Under the pieces are notes generated by a model. The model made no database searches. It had not been told where the DNA came from and saw only the letters and a program-made list of their open reading frames with translations. Shown piece after piece: positions 25,141 through 33,858 of a stretch of DNA of 64,000 nucleotides (positions are counted from its first letter, which is position 1; each line of letters opens with the position of its first letter). The DNA comes from Streptomyces cavernae (GTDB lineage Bacteria; Actinomycetota; Actinomycetes; Streptomycetales; Streptomycetaceae), in NCBI RefSeq assembly GCF_004023625.1, contig NZ_ML137708.1, forward strand, positions 219,262-283,261. Direction: 5' to 3'. Position numbers and translations under genes: made by a program.

Positions 25141-25154
25141 TGACTACGTAGTCA
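25141..25154. promoter_or_regulatory. LacI operator, distal site
   Basis: This is a second exact copy of TGACTACGTAGTCA, preceded by T at 25140. The 44-bp centre distance is about four helical turns, so both dimers would face the same side, which suits cooperative binding. Confidence 0.8.
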
Positions 25155-25336
25155 GGCCAGTGTTCACAAGGGGGCGACGGGCGTCAACGGTTCCGACGGG
25201 ATCGGCTCGGATGTCGGCCGGACGGGCGATATCCCGGGTGGTCTCCAGCGATGCGCCGGGGGTTGAGAGGGCGGATGTGAGACAGAGACACGCGAAGGGA
25301 TGACGAGTACGACAAGCCCACGGCTCGGAGGACCTC

Positions 25337-26083
25337 ATGCCTGTTTCACCACTCCCTCGACGCTCCCTGGCCGGGATCGTCGCTGCGCTCGCGCTGACCG
25401 CGGGCATGCCGACCGCCGGTGCGTTGGCCGCGGCTCCCGGATTCGCCGCGGGCGTGCCGACCGCCGACGCGATGGCCGCGGCTCCCGGATTCGCCGTGCC
25501 CGGTGCCGACGGCGACGACCAAGGCAGCGCTGACCACGACGCCAGCACGAACAAGGGTGACATCAAGATTCACAAGACCGGCACGCCCTTCTCCGACGAG
25601 CGTGACGAGCCGAAGGTCTGCGGATTCCATCTCGCCGCCTTCGGCTTCGGCAGCGCCGAGGGCGCCACCTGGGCGATCGAGCCGCACCCGGCCGGATCGG
25701 GCGGTGACGGCCTCGACGGCGCGCTCCCACTGCGCTCCGGCACCGGACACACGCTGCCACTGTCGCTGCCGGACGGGCGGTACAAGCTCACCTGGCGGAT
25801 CACCGGGGGCAGCGGCGTGGGCAGGTCCAAGACGTTCACGGTGGACTGTACGGAGTCCGAGACCCCGGGTGCGTCGAGTACCGCCGACGCGCCGAGGACC
25901 AGCCCCACCGCCCGGACGTCGGCGGGTGCGGTACCGGGCGGAACGCCACCCACCGAGGCGAGCGCCCGGGCCGACGTCCCGGGCGTCTCCACGATGGGCA
26001 CGATGACGGCCGTGGGCCTGGTGGCGGTCTCCACGGCCGTGTACTTCCGGCTGCTCCGCCGCCGCTCCGACGAGGCGGTGTAG
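25337..26083 (+). CDS. Secreted protein with C-terminal membrane anchor, unknown function
   Basis: The product is 248 residues from ATG 25337. It has a signal peptide of about 30 residues, a duplicated stretch (AAAPGFA followed by VPTADAMAAAPGFA), an acidic linker and a beta-rich domain (about 75-175) containing DIKIHKTGTPFSDERDEPKVCGFHLAAF. A Thr/Ala/Pro-rich stalk follows, then one membrane helix and an RRR-containing tail. There is no LPxTG sortase signal. Similar domains occur in Streptomyces surface proteins of unknown role; three Cys are present and two could form a disulphide. The terminator at 26129-26158 follows. Confidence 0.75.
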   Translation: MPVSPLPRRSLAGIVAALALTAGMPTAGALAAAPGFAAGVPTADAMAAAPGFAVPGADGDDQGSADHDASTNKGDIKIHKTGTPFSDERDEPKVCGFHLAAFGFGSAEGATWAIEPHPAGSGGDGLDGALPLRSGTGHTLPLSLPDGRYKLTWRITGGSGVGRSKTFTVDCTESETPGASSTADAPRTSPTARTSAGAVPGGTPPTEASARADVPGVSTMGTMTAVGLVAVSTAVYFRLLRRRSDEAV

Positions 26084-26128
26084 CGGCTACGGGCCCGTCT
26101 CACCCGGATCCGCCCCTGAGACCGGGAA

Positions 26129-26158
26129 ACCGCCGCCTCCGGAAAGGGAGACGGCGGT
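26129..26158 (+). terminator. Hairpin terminator after the secreted-protein gene
   Basis: ACCGCCGCCTCC (26129-26140) pairs with GGAGACGGCGGT (26147-26158), with one mismatch and a 6-nt loop. It is 46 bp after the stop codon. Confidence 0.65.
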
Positions 26159-26261
26159 CTTGAGGCCCCCCGGAACCCGGAGACGGCGGATTCGAGACCC
26201 GCACGGAACCCGGAGAGCCGCCGCACCGAGGTGCTGCCGCTCACCGGCCTCCGCGATCGGA

Positions 26262-26450
26262 TCAGCTCCGCGGCGGGTTCTTGTCCTGCGGACCGAAATC
26301 GTCGCCGAGCTTCTCCCGGACGATGTCCGCCTGGGAGGGGTACTCGCCCCGGCTGCGTTCCTGAACGCGCTCCTCAGCCCGGTGGCGCCCCCGCCGGCTC
26401 TCGCCCTCGTGGCCCTTCAGCATCTGCTTGATCTTGTCCATCACGGACAT
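26262..26450 (-). CDS. Small Rv0909/MT0933 antitoxin-like protein
   Basis: The product is 62 residues starting at the ATG at 26448-26450, with AAGGGA 8 nt upstream. The opening MSVMDKIKQMLKGHE and the end SQADIVREKLGDDFG match the small MT0933-type antitoxin-like family common in actinobacteria. The middle is unusually Arg/Glu-rich. No toxin gene is adjacent, and the antitoxin role of this family is not well established, so the name describes similarity only. Confidence 0.6.
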   Translation of the reverse strand: MSVMDKIKQMLKGHEGESRRGRHRAEERVQERSRGEYPSQADIVREKLGDDFGPQDKNPPRS

Positions 26451-26493
26451 GGCTGGATCCCTTCGCCGTGCGGCCCCTGCGTCCAGGGTCTCC

Positions 26494-27054
26494 TCAGCGC
26501 GCGGCATCCGCATCCGGGCGCCGGGACCTCCGCCGGCGGGGTTCCGGCAGTCCGGGCTCCAGCAGCTCCAGCGCCTCCTCCCAGCGGAAACCGCGGGCGT
26601 CCCCGGGCTCGAAGCCACTGATCAGGACTCCCATCCGGCGCAGCCGTGCGAGGCTCTCCGGGTACGCGGGGTGAGCGGCCTGCGCGGCGTTGAGACAGGG
26701 CAGTACGGCGATGGGGACGCCCATGCCGTACGCCTCGCACAGGATGCCCAGCGCGAGGGTGTCGGATATCCCCGCAGCCCACTTGTTGATGGTGTTGAAC
26801 GTGGCCGGGGCGACCGCGACGGCGTCCGGGTCCGGCAGCGGGCGCGGCTCGCCGGGCAGCCGCCAGGCCGAACGGATCGGGTATCCGGTCTGCGCCTCGA
26901 CGGCCGCCGCGTCGATGAAGCCGAGCCCCTGAGGGGTGGCCACCACGCCGACCTCCCACTGCCGTTCCTGCGCCGCGGTGATCAGCTTCCCGACATCGCC
27001 CGCGATACCGGCAGCACAGACGACGACGTACAGAAAGGGCTTCTTGTCAGTCAC
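26494..27054 (-). CDS. Flavoprotein (HFCD fold), FMN-binding
   Basis: The product is 186 residues, starting at GTG 27052-27054 with GGAG 7 nt upstream. It carries the fold motifs of the homo-oligomeric flavin-containing Cys decarboxylase family: VVVCAAGIAGDVGKLI and the PXMNXXMW-like region APATFNTINKWAAGISD. Related enzymes oxidise or decarboxylate Cys-type thiols, or work as phosphopantothenoylcysteine decarboxylase. Here the active-site Cys context is not clear. The C-terminal 20 residues are Arg-rich. It stands alone, so its role is unassigned. Confidence 0.75.
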   Translation of the reverse strand: MTDKKPFLYVVVCAAGIAGDVGKLITAAQERQWEVGVVATPQGLGFIDAAAVEAQTGYPIRSAWRLPGEPRPLPDPDAVAVAPATFNTINKWAAGISDTLALGILCEAYGMGVPIAVLPCLNAAQAAHPAYPESLARLRRMGVLISGFEPGDARGFRWEEALELLEPGLPEPRRRRSRRPDADAAR

Positions 27055-27464
27055 GCGGGGCTCCTACCCAAGGACGGGTCGTCGGCCACGACCACGGACA
27101 CGACCACAGACGCGGCGACCCACACGGGCATGACCGACGGGCCGCCAGCTATTGGCCATTGATCGGACGACTGGCTCCACCGACCTCGGCGTCACCACTC
27201 CCCCCGCCCGGTTCAACACGTTCGACTGGTGCCGCTGCTCGACTACTAACCCTCGTAGCAGTACGATCTTCGACAGCACCTCGCCGCCCCTGAGCCTCGG
27301 CCCGTTCGGCACTCTGAGCGCCGACAGGAAGACGGGCCGGGGCCGTGCGAGGTGCGCCAACTACGCATGGCGGGTTCGCCCGCGCGACGTGCAGTCGGAC
27401 AGCGCAAAGACGCGTAACCGACTCACCGACGCGGGGTCACCGACACGCGGTCACCGAGACGGGA
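27055..27464. other. Intergenic stretch between two minus-strand genes
   Basis: I see no credible gene. The ORFs here are short and lack codon bias. It must contain the promoter of the flavoprotein gene and the 3' region of the M56 peptidase gene. A short repeat of GCGGTCACCGA type lies at about 27430-27460. Confidence 0.5.
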
Positions 27465-28373
27465 TCAGGGACCGCAGACCAGCAGCAGCGGCAGCAGCGG
27501 TGCCGCCACGGTTGCCGTCACGATCCCCAGCCACGCCGTCCAGTGCGGGCGCGGCTGCGGAGTGAGCACCCGGTGCAGCCGGAGCAGCGCGCCGGAACCG
27601 CCACCGTCGGCCCCCAGGGCCACCCGCGGCACCCGGCCCCCCGCCACCTCGCACATCGCGGTGGCCAGAGCGTCCCGGGAATGCGAGCGCAGGGCACGGT
27701 CGTCCGCCACCATCTCCAGCAGCAGTACGGTCTGCCCTTTGACGTGCCGGGCGAGCGGGAGACCGGGGAACGCCCGGGAGAACGCGTCCACGACCAGATG
27801 CAGCACATGGTGACGCCCGGTGATGTGGGCGCGCTCGTGCTCGAGCACCGCCCGCAGTTCCGCGTCCGAGAGGACGTCCAGCGCGCCTCGTGTGACGACC
27901 ACTCGGGAGGAGCGTCCCGGCAGGCAGTAGACGGCCGGGGCGCCATGGTCGACGACCGTGGCACCGTACTCGGGGGCCGGTTCCCCGACGAGGGCGAGCA
28001 TGTCCAACTGACGCTGTCGCGCACGGCGTGCCCGCAGGGCGCAGCGCACGAGCCACCCCACCGGCAGCACCAGCACCACGACCGGCGCGGCCAGGACGAA
28101 GGCGTCACCCGCGGCGGGGGCGTGGGACGGGGCACCTTGGGCCAGCCCGCAGACAGCCAGCAGACCGATGAGGCCGCCGTGTGCGTGCTCGCCCGCGAAG
28201 ACCAGGTGGTACACGGCGAGTGAGGCGGCGACGACGAACGTCAGCATCAGGCCCTGCCAGGCGAGGACGGCGACCGCCGGTGTCCGGTGGGCCCAGCCGG
28301 CGCGCGCCAGGAGAGGCGGCAGCGCGGCGCCCACCAGGGCCGCGTAGCCGGCCAGCGCCACGGCGGTGATCAT
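27465..28373 (-). CDS. M56-family membrane metallopeptidase (BlaR1/MecR1-like)
   Basis: The product is 302 residues with about four membrane helices. The zinc motif is HERAH in LEHERAHITGRHH (near residue 180), with the third ligand likely in LEMVADDRAL. There is no C-terminal penicillin-binding sensor domain as in BlaR1, so it is the short actinobacterial form. Its start overlaps the BlaI gene stop by 4 nt. The family cleaves the BlaI repressor in response to envelope stress or beta-lactams. What this pair senses cannot be read here, and no beta-lactamase lies nearby. Confidence 0.9.
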   Translation of the reverse strand: MITAVALAGYAALVGAALPPLLARAGWAHRTPAVAVLAWQGLMLTFVVAASLAVYHLVFAGEHAHGGLIGLLAVCGLAQGAPSHAPAAGDAFVLAAPVVVLVLPVGWLVRCALRARRARQRQLDMLALVGEPAPEYGATVVDHGAPAVYCLPGRSSRVVVTRGALDVLSDAELRAVLEHERAHITGRHHVLHLVVDAFSRAFPGLPLARHVKGQTVLLLEMVADDRALRSHSRDALATAMCEVAGGRVPRVALGADGGGSGALLRLHRVLTPQPRPHWTAWLGIVTATVAAPLLPLLLVCGP

Positions 28374-28738
28374 GCGTCGTTCCGCCTCTTCGCCGCCCGC
28401 AGTGCGGCCCGGAGCGCGTTGGTCTCCTCGGGTGTGATCCGCTCGACGAAGCTCACCAGGGCGCCCACCGGGTCCGGGTTGCTGCCGAGCGCCTCCTGCA
28501 TCAGCGACGCCGTGTACTGCTGGCGCGTACAGGTCGGGGTGTACACCCAGGCGCGGCCTTCCTTGTGCCGGGTGAGCATGCCCTTGTGGTGGAGGATGTC
28601 GGCGACGGTCTTCACCGTGCTGTAGGCGAGGGGCCGCTGCTTGTTGATGTCCGTCAGCACGTCACGCGCGGTCGCCGGACGCCCCCAGGCCCACAGGCGG
28701 TGCATGATCTCCGCCTCCAGCTCACCCAGCTGACGCAC
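28370..28738 (-). CDS. BlaI/MecI/CopY-family repressor
   Basis: The product is 122 residues. I chose GTG 28736-28738, 6 nt from AAGGGA; an in-frame GTG at 28744 abuts the ribosome site. The winged-helix repressor shows LGELEAEIMHRLWAWGRPATARDVL and YSTVKTVADILHHKGML. It forms a translationally coupled pair with the M56 peptidase, which is expected to inactivate it by proteolysis. A short inverted repeat (CCGGAG/CTCCGG, 28757-28776) lies upstream of the start; the classical TACA/TGTA operator is absent. Confidence 0.9.
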   Translation of the reverse strand: MRQLGELEAEIMHRLWAWGRPATARDVLTDINKQRPLAYSTVKTVADILHHKGMLTRHKEGRAWVYTPTCTRQQYTASLMQEALGSNPDPVGALVSFVERITPEETNALRAALRAAKRRNDA

Positions 28739-29009
28739 GCTCACTCCCTTCGCCGCCGGAGCGTCATACCTCCGGACGAGTGAATTTTCATCGTAGTCTG
28801 CCGGTGCGCAAGCCCTCGCCGACGGGCTGGCCCCCTGCCGGACGCCGTCGCGATCTCGCCCATTTCCGCCAATCCGCTTAGCAGAACAGCAGTCTTACCT
28901 CCCCCGCGCGGCAGGTTCCGTCCTCCTTTAGTACTGTCGGCTGCGGCGGTCCGCAGTGGCTGCCCGTGAAGAGGTTGACGGACGATCGGGAGAGGTCGGA
29001 GGTATCGCG

Positions 29010-29612
29010 GTGAACGTGAGCCGACACGTACGGGCAGGGGGCGCCCTCGGGCACCTGTTGCTCGTCGTCGTGCTCGCGCTCGGTGTGTTCGTCATGCACA
29101 CCGTGGGGCACCCTCAGGACTCCTCCGCCATGGGCATGGATCCCGCGGCGCACACGTCGACCGTCGACAGGAGCGCCACGGCTAGGACGGGCGCCACAGC
29201 TCGGACGGGCGCCACGGCTCATGGCACATCCGGATCCGCATCGGGGGCCGAGGCCGCCATGAAGGCTGAAGTCGCCATGAAGGGCGAAGTCCCGATGCAG
29301 GCCGAGGCCGCCATGAAGGCGAAGACCGCGATGAAGGACCTGGAGGCCGAGGCCGCCGGGGAGCCGGGTCGGGTGAGCGAGGCGGACCCGCACGCGGCGT
29401 CCGTCCACCGGCCCGTCATGGCGATGGACATGCTCTCCTTGTGCGTGGCGGTGCTGCTCGGCGCCTGGGTGCTCGCCGCCCTGCTGCGGTCGGCACTCGC
29501 CCGTCGTCCCGGTTCCCCTGCGGATCTCCTCGCCCGGGCCCTCGCCTCAGCCCGCCCCGATCCTCCGCCGAGAGGCCCGGATCTCACCTCCTTGTCAGTG
29601 CTGCGGCTGTAG
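29010..29612 (+). CDS. DUF6153 family membrane protein with Met-rich repeats
   Basis: The product is 200 residues. I chose GTG 29010, 7 nt after GGAGG; the frame stays open to 28956 without a ribosome site. Membrane helices lie at about 12-32 and near 145-165. The exported loop contains repeats of ARTGAT and then six Met-centred helical units of the type EAAMKAE, EVAMKGE and EVPMQAE. Met-rich extracytoplasmic helices are seen in copper-handling proteins. The next gene encodes a DUF305 lipoprotein that is also Met/His-rich, so a shared metal role is a reasonable inference. Confidence 0.75.
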   Translation: MNVSRHVRAGGALGHLLLVVVLALGVFVMHTVGHPQDSSAMGMDPAAHTSTVDRSATARTGATARTGATAHGTSGSASGAEAAMKAEVAMKGEVPMQAEAAMKAKTAMKDLEAEAAGEPGRVSEADPHAASVHRPVMAMDMLSLCVAVLLGAWVLAALLRSALARRPGSPADLLARALASARPDPPPRGPDLTSLSVLRL

Positions 29613-29718
29613 GCCGGAACGCCCCGCGGGCGCGCACCGTGCGCGGCTCCGCGATCTGGCGTACGCCACACAGTTCACCGAACCACCACAGAACCGACAG
29701 CACGAGGTGAGAACGACC

Positions 29719-30378
29719 ATGACTGCCTTCACGCGCGCCCTGAGCCGCACGCCCGTCCGCCGGATGTCCGCCGTGGGAGTCGTAGCGGCGGGGGCCCTGC
29801 TCCTGTCCGCCTGCGGCGGCGACGGCGATGACATGAGCGGCATGGACCACGGCAGCGGCAGCGGCAAGAGTTCCGCGTCGGCGTCCGCCGAGTCCGGGAA
29901 GTCCGGGGGCTTCAACGACGCGGACGTCATGTTCGCGCAGATGATGATCCCCCATCACCAGCAGGCGCTGGAGATGGCGAAGCTGGCCGACGGGCGCGCC
30001 GCCGACGCCGGGCTCAAGGACATCGCCGGGAAGATCGAGCAGGCCCAGGAGCCCGAGATCAAGACGATGACGGGCTGGCTGGAGTCCTGGAACAAGCCGA
30101 CCGCGATGGAGTCCATGCCGGGCATGGACCACGGTGCGGGCGGCATGGAGGGCATGATGTCCGACGAGGACATGGACGAGCTCAAGGCCATGAAGGGCGC
30201 GGAGTTCGACAAGATGTTCGCGCAGATGATGATCGACCACCACAACGGCGCCATCACCATGGCCAAGAACGAGCAGAAGAACGGCGAGTACACCGACGCC
30301 GTGAAGATGGCGGGCGACATCGTCAGCGGGCAGTCGGCCGAGGTGAAGGAGCTCAAGGCCATCCTCGGCCGGCTCTGA
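29719..30378 (+). CDS. DUF305 family lipoprotein, Met/His-rich
   Basis: The product is 219 residues from ATG 29719 behind GAGGTGAG. The lipobox is LLLSAC, followed by DDMSGMDHGSGSG. Two ferritin-like DUF305 repeats follow, with motifs MFAQMMIPHHQQAL and MFAQMMIDHHNGAI. A Met/His-rich loop (MPGMDHGAGGMEGMM) lies between them. DUF305 proteins are exported and often encoded with copper-resistance genes. The preceding Met-rich DUF6153 gene, 106 bp upstream, supports a copper or redox role. The strong terminator at 30492-30524 closes the unit. Confidence 0.88.
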   Translation: MTAFTRALSRTPVRRMSAVGVVAAGALLLSACGGDGDDMSGMDHGSGSGKSSASASAESGKSGGFNDADVMFAQMMIPHHQQALEMAKLADGRAADAGLKDIAGKIEQAQEPEIKTMTGWLESWNKPTAMESMPGMDHGAGGMEGMMSDEDMDELKAMKGAEFDKMFAQMMIDHHNGAITMAKNEQKNGEYTDAVKMAGDIVSGQSAEVKELKAILGRL

Positions 30379-30491
30379 GCGCACCGACCGGCCCCGAGCC
30401 GACCGGTAGAAGGCTCGGGCCGACTGACCGGCCCCGAGCCGAACGGCCGCAGGCTCTGAGCCCACCGACCGGCCCGGAGTCGGCGAGACGA

Positions 30492-30524
30492 CAGTGGGGC
30501 CCGGCGCTGCGCCGGGCCCCACTG
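30492..30524 (+). terminator. Very strong hairpin terminator
   Basis: Perfect 15-bp arms, CAGTGGGGCCCGGCG (30492-30506) and its complement (30510-30524), surround a CTG loop. The stretch before it (30380-30470) repeats GACCGGCCCCGAGCCGA-like units. Confidence 0.85.
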
Positions 30525-30647
30525 GACCGACCCACCCGGCGGGTGGAGGCTGGGGGCCGGAGGGGCTGAATCGTGTCCGGCACCGGCGGCGAACGCCTAC
30601 CATCGGTCCCCCACCCAGCCGCACGACACCCGCCCGGAGGCAGCACC

Positions 30648-31145
30648 ATGCCCGCCATCGCCCGCGTTCTGGCCGATCTCGACGACCGGCTGGCCAAGGC
30701 TCCCGCGGACCGGCAGGGTGCGCTGTGGCGGTTGGCCGAGCCGGGGCGCGGGCTGGACGCCAACGCCGTACGGCTGCCACCCGGCACGACCGTCGACTGG
30801 CATCGCGAGGATGTACTGGACGTCCTGCTGGTCGTCCTCGGAGGCGACGGCCGGCTGGAGTCGGACGAAGGGGCGCACGAACTCACCCCGCACACCGCCG
30901 TCTGGCTCCCCAGGACCTCCCGGCGAGCACTGCACGCCGGCCCGGCGGGGCTGTACTACCTGACCGTTCACGCCCGCCGCCCGGGCATGACCATCGGCTC
31001 CGCCGCGCCCTCGGAATCGGCCGCCGGTGAACCAGCCTGTCTGCTGCACCGGGTGTGCGCCGAGTGCGGACGCCTCGCCGAGCAGTCCGACGCCCGCTTC
31101 TGCTCACGCTGCGGCACCGCGCTGCCCGACGAGACGCTCGGTTAG
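30648..31145 (+). CDS. Cupin-like protein with C-terminal zinc ribbon
   Basis: The product is 165 residues from ATG 30648, 7 nt after GGAGG. The first 120 residues form a cupin-like beta-barrel (TTVDWHREDVLDVLLVVLGGDGRL, then TAVWLPRTSRRALHAG). The tail has four Cys in CAECGRLAEQSDARFCSRCG, a zinc ribbon. Metal residues of the cupin are incomplete, so it may bind a small molecule rather than catalyse. It is transcribed alone between two strong boundaries. Confidence 0.75.
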   Translation: MPAIARVLADLDDRLAKAPADRQGALWRLAEPGRGLDANAVRLPPGTTVDWHREDVLDVLLVVLGGDGRLESDEGAHELTPHTAVWLPRTSRRALHAGPAGLYYLTVHARRPGMTIGSAAPSESAAGEPACLLHRVCAECGRLAEQSDARFCSRCGTALPDETLG

Positions 31146-31236
31146 GGTCCCCTGGCCGGGCCGGCCCCAACCGGACCAACCCCAGCCGGGCCAGCCCCAA
31201 TCGGACCACCCGGACCCGGCGGACGGCCCCCGTTCG

Positions 31237-33522
31237 TCACACGGCGAGCCCGTGCTCGAACCGCTCCCAGACCCGGTGCGCGGCGAGCAGCCCCGTCAGC
31301 TGTTCCAGGGCGCTCGTTCCGGTGTCGGCGGTGATGACGCCGGAGGCGTCCGCCGGGATCCCGGCGGACGCGAGTGCCCCCGTGCCGTCCGCCCAGCAGC
31401 CGATCGCCTTGCCGTGCCGGAACAGTTCCGACAGCAGCAGCCGCACCCGGGGGTCCGTGCCCGTCGGCGCCGCGTCCCCTGCCTTGGCGTCCCGCACGCC
31501 CAGGGCGTCCCCGCCCGGCCGCGGGTTGCCCGCGACCAGGACGGCGTCGAACTCGACGGACCGGGCCGCCGCGAACGTGCGCTGCACCGTGAGCGGTTCG
31601 CCCTCCGGGTCGAGCCTTCCGCCGTGCGGGCCGATCACCAGAGGCACCATGCCCGCGTTCAGGACGGCCTCGCGCACGGCGCGTACGCCGTCCAGGTCAC
31701 CGCGTTCGTCGGCGACGATGCCGATGATGCGGCCGTCCAGGGGCCAGGTGCGGCCCAGTTGGGACAGCGCGGGACTGGGCTCGACGTCCACCAGGGGCAC
31801 GGTGGCCTCCGGCGCGGGCAGACCGAGGCCGGTCGCCACCGCCGCGCAGAGCTCCGGGTCGATATTGGCGAGCACTCGCAACTGCCGTTCCTTGACCGCC
31901 TGTTCATAGCATTTGCTCAGCTCGAAGGTGTAGGCGCCGATGATGTGCTCGCGCTCCACGGGCGTCATGCTCAGCCAGAACCGGCGCGGCTGGCTGAAGT
32001 GATCCGCGAACGACTCGGCCGCCTCGCGGACCTTCTTCGCCTGGGGCACCGTCACCGGTGTCTCGACGTACGCGCCGGTGTCCGCGCCCGCCATGAACGG
32101 GCAGCCGCCGTCGAGGGAGTTGGGGTGGTAGGGGGCCACCCCGCTGTGCACGGCCGTCTGGTGCATGCCGTCGCGGTGCATGTCGTTGACGGGGGCGTGC
32201 GGGCGATTGACGGGAAGCTGGCCGAAGTTGGGACCGCCCAGCCTGCTGATCTGGGTGTCGAGGTAGGAGAAGAGGCGGCCCGCCAGCAGCGGGTCGTCGG
32301 TGATGTCGATACCGGGCACGAGGTGACCGGGGTGGAAGGCGACCTGCTCGGTCTCCGCGAAGTAGTTGGCCGGGTTGGCGTTCAACGTCAGCAGCCCGAC
32401 CGGCTGCACCGGCGCCAGCTCCTCGGGGACGATGTTCGTCGGGTCGAGCAGGTCGATGCCCTCGAAGGTCTGCTCGGGGGTGTCGGGGAAGGTCTGCACG
32501 CCCAGTTCCCACTGCGGGTACGCGCCGGCCTCGATGGCGTCGGCCAGGTCGCGGCGGTGGAAGTCCGGGTCCATGCCACCGACGATCTGCGCCTCCTCCC
32601 ACACCAGGGAGTGCACGCCGAGCTTCGGCTTCCAGTGGAACTTCACCAGCGTGGTGGTGCCCTCGGCGTTCACCAGCCGAAAGGTGTGCACGCCGAAGCC
32701 CTCCATCATCCGGTACGAACGCGGGATGCCGCGGTCGGACATGTTCCACAGCGTGTGGTGGGTGGCCTCGGTGTGCAGGGAGACGAAGTCCCAGAACGTG
32801 TCGTGGGCGCTCTGCGCCTGCGGGATCTCCCGGTCCGGGTGCGGCTTCCCGGCGTGGATGACGTCGGGGAACTTCACGGCGTCCTGGATGAAGAACACCG
32901 GGATGTTGTTGCCGACCAGGTCGAACGTGCCCTCACTGGTGTAGAACTTCGTCGCGAACCCCCGGGTGTCACGCACGGTGTCCGCGGAGCCCCGCGAGCC
33001 GAGGACGGTCGAGAACCGTACGAAGACCGGGGTCTCGACGTCCATGGCGAGGAACGCCGCCTTGGTGATGCCCGCCGCGGTGCCGTAGCTCTGGAACACA
33101 CCGCGGGCGCCCGCGCCGCGCGCGTGCACGACCCGCTCGGGTATGCGTTCGTGGTCGAAGTGGGTGATCTTCTCCCGCAGATGGTGGTCCTGGAGGAGGA
33201 CCGGGCCCCGGGGGCCGGCCTTCAGCGAGTGGTCGGTCTCGTAGAGGCGGGCTCCCTGAGCGGTGGTCAGATACGGGTCCGTCTGGGAACGGTAGGCCGG
33301 ATCGGCGTCGACGCGGCGTCCCGTGGGGCTCACCGGCTCGGGGGCGCTCTGGTCGTGCTTGGGCGGCAGCGGCGGACGGGGTTCGGTGGGCTCGTCGACC
33401 GGTGGGGTCGCGGGCGAAGGCTTGCCCGGCACCCCTTCTGACGGGCCGTCTTCACGCAGCGTCTCCGCCACTTCGGTTGCCTTCGCCGCCACCTTCTTCA
33501 GGGGGTTCCTCTCGCTGCTCAT
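31237..33522 (-). CDS. katE: Large-subunit (HPII/clade 2) catalase
   Basis: The product is 761 residues, the length of HPII-type catalases with a C-terminal class-I glutamine-amidotransferase-like domain (about 590-755). Catalytic His is in RVVHARGAG (about 131), Asn in LVGNNIPVFF (about 203), and the proximal haem Tyr in RLFSYLDTQ (about 418). It destroys hydrogen peroxide in the cytoplasm. The start at 33520-33522 follows AGGAAGG. A sigma-B-like promoter lies at 33575-33601, which suggests induction by osmotic, stationary-phase or oxidative stress. Confidence 0.95.
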   Translation of the reverse strand: MSSERNPLKKVAAKATEVAETLREDGPSEGVPGKPSPATPPVDEPTEPRPPLPPKHDQSAPEPVSPTGRRVDADPAYRSQTDPYLTTAQGARLYETDHSLKAGPRGPVLLQDHHLREKITHFDHERIPERVVHARGAGARGVFQSYGTAAGITKAAFLAMDVETPVFVRFSTVLGSRGSADTVRDTRGFATKFYTSEGTFDLVGNNIPVFFIQDAVKFPDVIHAGKPHPDREIPQAQSAHDTFWDFVSLHTEATHHTLWNMSDRGIPRSYRMMEGFGVHTFRLVNAEGTTTLVKFHWKPKLGVHSLVWEEAQIVGGMDPDFHRRDLADAIEAGAYPQWELGVQTFPDTPEQTFEGIDLLDPTNIVPEELAPVQPVGLLTLNANPANYFAETEQVAFHPGHLVPGIDITDDPLLAGRLFSYLDTQISRLGGPNFGQLPVNRPHAPVNDMHRDGMHQTAVHSGVAPYHPNSLDGGCPFMAGADTGAYVETPVTVPQAKKVREAAESFADHFSQPRRFWLSMTPVEREHIIGAYTFELSKCYEQAVKERQLRVLANIDPELCAAVATGLGLPAPEATVPLVDVEPSPALSQLGRTWPLDGRIIGIVADERGDLDGVRAVREAVLNAGMVPLVIGPHGGRLDPEGEPLTVQRTFAAARSVEFDAVLVAGNPRPGGDALGVRDAKAGDAAPTGTDPRVRLLLSELFRHGKAIGCWADGTGALASAGIPADASGVITADTGTSALEQLTGLLAAHRVWERFEHGLAV

Positions 33523-33574
33523 GGCACCTTCCTGCTGTCGGGCCGTGCTTTTCCGGGCATCGCGACTTCGCTGG

Positions 33575-33601
33575 GTACCCGTGAGCCGCCCGGGTCGAAC
33601 C
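33575..33601 (-). promoter_or_regulatory. Sigma-B-type promoter of the catalase gene
   Basis: Reading the minus strand, GGTTC (33597-33601) and GGGTAC (33575-33580) are separated by 16 nt. This fits the Streptomyces sigma-B family pattern (GNNTN14-16GGGTAC/T). The -10 element is 53 bp upstream of the catalase ATG. In S. coelicolor, catalase catB uses this promoter class. Confidence 0.65.
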
Positions 33602-33858
33602 GCGATTTCCGGCCGTGCCGATCACCGCCGCGCGGGGGCACCCGTCGTCCGGCGGGCCGGCGATGACGCTACGAGCCGGGCCCGCTGCTCGTCCTCGGTC
33701 TCGTCCTTGCACAGGCGGAGCTTCGACGGGCGGAGCTGGCACAGGCCGAGTTTGGACAGGCCGACCCTGCACAGGCCGAGCACGGTGACGGTCCGGATGA
33801 CCGTCGGCTCATCACCGGCCCGCCCGCAGCCGCCCCGGCCGACGAAACCGGCGCCCCG

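Noticed and set aside
31027..33441. An 804-codon plus-strand frame
   Set aside because: It is the antisense of the catalase, whose catalytic residues are all on the minus strand.
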